DNA from: JAJYKC01 sp035545735
GTDB lineage: Bacteria; Acidobacteriota; Terriglobia; Bryobacterales; Bryobacteraceae
Direction of reading: 5' to 3'
Assembly: GCA_035545735.1 (NCBI GenBank)
Contig: DASZXS010000068.1
Span: 124,001 to 188,000, forward strand
Length of the DNA: 64,000 nt
The notes below the pieces were generated by a model. The model was given only the letters and a program-made list of their open reading frames with translations. It searched no databases and was not told the origin of the DNA. Within the stretch, counting starts at the first letter, position 1, and every line of letters begins with the position of its first letter. This document shows positions 62,546 to 64,000 of the stretch, one piece after another. A program made the position numbers and the translations under genes.

Positions 62546-64000
62546 CTACTCGGCCGCCGGACGTCCTTTGAGCAGTCCCACTTTTTGCAGTATACGCCGC
62601 ACTTTCTTCGGCGAAATGGAAAGGCGCGAGGCCACCCGGGCGATCTTCCGGTCTTCCGCTTCCCAAACTTTCGGGATGATGATCTCCGCGAACTCGTCGG
62701 AGATTTGCCGGAACGTCTTCTCGCCGACCACGCCCTGGGACCAGGCGCGCAAGGTCGCGTCGATGCTGCCGCCCACCAGCAGCTTCGCTTTCAACATCTG
62801 GAGTTCATCCCACAAATAGTCGTAGTCGTCGGGTTTTAATAATGCCGACGCCTGGCTGCAGCTTTGAGAGGCCAGATCGCGCGCGTTGAAAAACGGGTTG
62901 CAATGCGTCAGCCCCTCCCAGGTGTAGGCGCGGGCCAGCAGCCAGCGGTTCTGTGTGTGCTTGGCCGCCTCCACCGCTTCGCGGGCGTAGTCGCGCGCAA
63001 GCTGCGCGTGCCGTCCGGGATTCGAGCCTTCTTCAATCCCTTCATCGAGCTTCGCATGCTCCACCATGCACTGCAGAATGCGCGCCCGCGACATCAGAAT
63101 ATAGTCCTGCTTCTGATGCCCGAGTTCGTACGCTTCGCCGGCTTCGATCTCCGCCTGCTCCAGCTCGCCGCCGTCCAGGTAGAGATATCCGCGATCGATC
63201 CGAACCGTCCCGCTGCCGCGATGGTGCGGCAAGGAGTGGTAGATCAAGGCCGCTTCGCCGAGCGCGGCGAGCGCCTCCTGCCTCAGTTCTTCAAAACGGC
63301 GCCGGTAGGACGCCTCCGTCGAAGCGGCGCCGCCTTTGATGGCACTCCCTGGGTTCTTCGGGCCTTCTTTTCTCCGGCGTGTCAGCGCGTCATCCAACTG
63401 CCGGCGGATTTGCAGCGCGATCAGCCTCTTCACCGTGGCGATATTCGCCAGGGTGCGGGCGTAATTCCGGTGGCGCGGGTCGCGCTTCCGGTACGCTTCA
63501 ATCGCCTCCTCGAAGTGAGCGATGGCGGGTTCGTACCGCCCTTCACGCCGGGCCAGGCGGCCGTAGGCGGAATGGATATTGCCCAGCGTGATGTAATCGT
63601 CTGTCGCGCCCAGCACCTGTTCGGCTTCCTGCAGCACGCGAATCGATTCTTTGTACTTGCCCTTTTGAAAATAAAGCCAGCTTTCAAGCACCTGCATCAG
63701 CGCGGCTAGAGGCTCATAGCCGAGCTCGCGCGCCAGGGCGCATCCTTTGGTGACGCACTCCAGTGCCTGGTCGTATTCCGCCTGGTATCGCCGGCAGCGC
63801 GCCTTCCAGAAATAGGCGATTGCGAGCAGTTCCTTGTCGCCCGCTTCTTCCCCGGTGGAAAGGATGAAATCCAGATGCCGGATCGCTTCCTCGGCCTCTT
63901 CCTCCGCCATTGCCACCAGCGCTTCGCTGATCCTGAGCTGCAGATAATCGGCCAGCGGGAGATGGGATCGTGAATCCTTGGGGAATCGTTCCAGAATATT
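62546..64000 (-). CDS. TPR protein with C-terminal Fis-like helix-turn-helix, 5' end missing
   Basis: The frame is open to the end of the window (484 codons, start lies beyond 64000). TPR-type helices fill most of it (AIRHLDFILSTGEEAGD, QALECVTKGCALARELGYE, SIRVLQEAEQVLGATDDY, AIAHFEEAIEAYRKRDPRH, EAALIYHSLPHHRGSG). The last about 60 residues (RQISDEFAEIIIPKVWEAEDR, KIARVASRLSISPKKVRRIL) look like a Fis/HTH_8-type DNA-binding segment. Such TPR-HTH proteins may respond to a partner protein and control nearby genes. A GTG at 63916 is not the real start. Converges on the MFS/spermidine synthase gene, 10 nt between stops. Confidence 0.78.
   Translation of the reverse strand, partial: NILERFPKDSRSHLPLADYLQLRISEALVAMAEEEAEEAIRHLDFILSTGEEAGDKELLAIAYFWKARCRRYQAEYDQALECVTKGCALARELGYEPLAALMQVLESWLYFQKGKYKESIRVLQEAEQVLGATDDYITLGNIHSAYGRLARREGRYEPAIAHFEEAIEAYRKRDPRHRNYARTLANIATVKRLIALQIRRQLDDALTRRRKEGPKNPGSAIKGGAASTEASYRRRFEELRQEALAALGEAALIYHSLPHHRGSGTVRIDRGYLYLDGGELEQAEIEAGEAYELGHQKQDYILMSRARILQCMVEHAKLDEGIEEGSNPGRHAQLARDYAREAVEAAKHTQNRWLLARAYTWEGLTHCNPFFNARDLASQSCSQASALLKPDDYDYLWDELQMLKAKLLVGGSIDATLRAWSQGVVGEKTFRQISDEFAEIIIPKVWEAEDRKIARVASRLSISPKKVRRILQKVGLLKGRPAAE

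Noticed and set aside
1..64000. tRNA, rRNA, prophage, insertion sequence or attachment sites
   Set aside because: No transposase, integrase, phage or stable-RNA sequence was recognised by eye on either strand; covariance-model searches could not be run.

Overview
The window looks like a piece of a high-GC soil Acidobacteriota chromosome, closest in flavour to Bryobacterales/'Candidatus Solibacter'. This is inferred from gene content: a VWFA-related protein of the acidobacterial type (TIGR03436-like), a soil-associated TIGR03435-like domain fused to an M56 peptidase, two 'acidobacterial duplicated orphan permeases' (TIGR03434-like), two giant Oar-type TonB-dependent receptors and several CRTAC1/FG-GAP proteins. 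I see no tRNA, rRNA, CRISPR array, insertion sequence or phage gene. Genes are dense: the longest stretch without a gene is about 290 bp (28005-28297).

Layout. 1-6.9 kb: housekeeping genes (cyclase tail, rlmN, secreted amidase, a small conserved protein, a catalase-family peroxidase) and a tightly overlapping minus-strand set aroB-ubiE/menG-LLM oxidoreductase. 6.9-16.5 kb: a long plus-strand run of nadB, a cation-exchanger-like membrane protein, hslV, hslU, an FN3 lipoprotein, a VWFA-related secreted protein and a CRTAC1 protein. 16.5-24.3 kb: a secreted/cell-surface block with a heptaheme cytochrome c coupled to two paralogous TPR proteins, a divergent TPR protein and two tandemly duplicated CRTAC1 proteins. 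24.4-28.0 kb: an Oar-type TonB receptor with a clear intrinsic terminator. 28.3-33.9 kb: transaldolase-like aldolase, a small membrane protein, an orphan HlyD adaptor, class I fumarase, a DeoR regulator and a lone FtsX-type permease.

34.0-38.0 kb: an outer-membrane TPR/beta-barrel protein overlapping a glycoside-hydrolase-like secreted protein, reminiscent in layout of PgaA/PgaB or PelB/PelA. 38.0-45.6 kb: two separate BlaI-M56 sensor-protease pairs pointing at each other around an ADOP permease and a lipoprotein. One M56 protein carries a C-terminal TIGR03435 domain, the other a TPR region plus a TonB C-terminal domain. Each pair has a recognisable palindromic operator. 45.6-47.8 kb: a TauE/SafE permease and a Tat-exported ferritin-like protein with a strong terminator.

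47.8-57.8 kb: a four-gene minus-strand operon with a consensus-like promoter: TonB receptor, sulfatase-like protein with Thr in place of the usual Cys/Ser nucleophile, tandem alpha/beta-hydrolase (second half lacking the serine), and a secreted, probably all-helical, carbohydrate-active-like protein. It reads as a glycan uptake and breakdown locus without SusD. 57.9-64 kb: a second ADOP permease, an MFS/spermidine-synthase fusion, and the 3' part of a TPR protein ending in a helix-turn-helix.

Two cross-cutting signals stand out. Several first-in-operon genes have a -10-like hexamer only 5-7 nt before the start codon, as expected for leaderless mRNAs. Secreted multi-repeat proteins (TPR, FG-GAP, FN3, VWFA) are also unusually concentrated between 11.7 and 24.3 kb.
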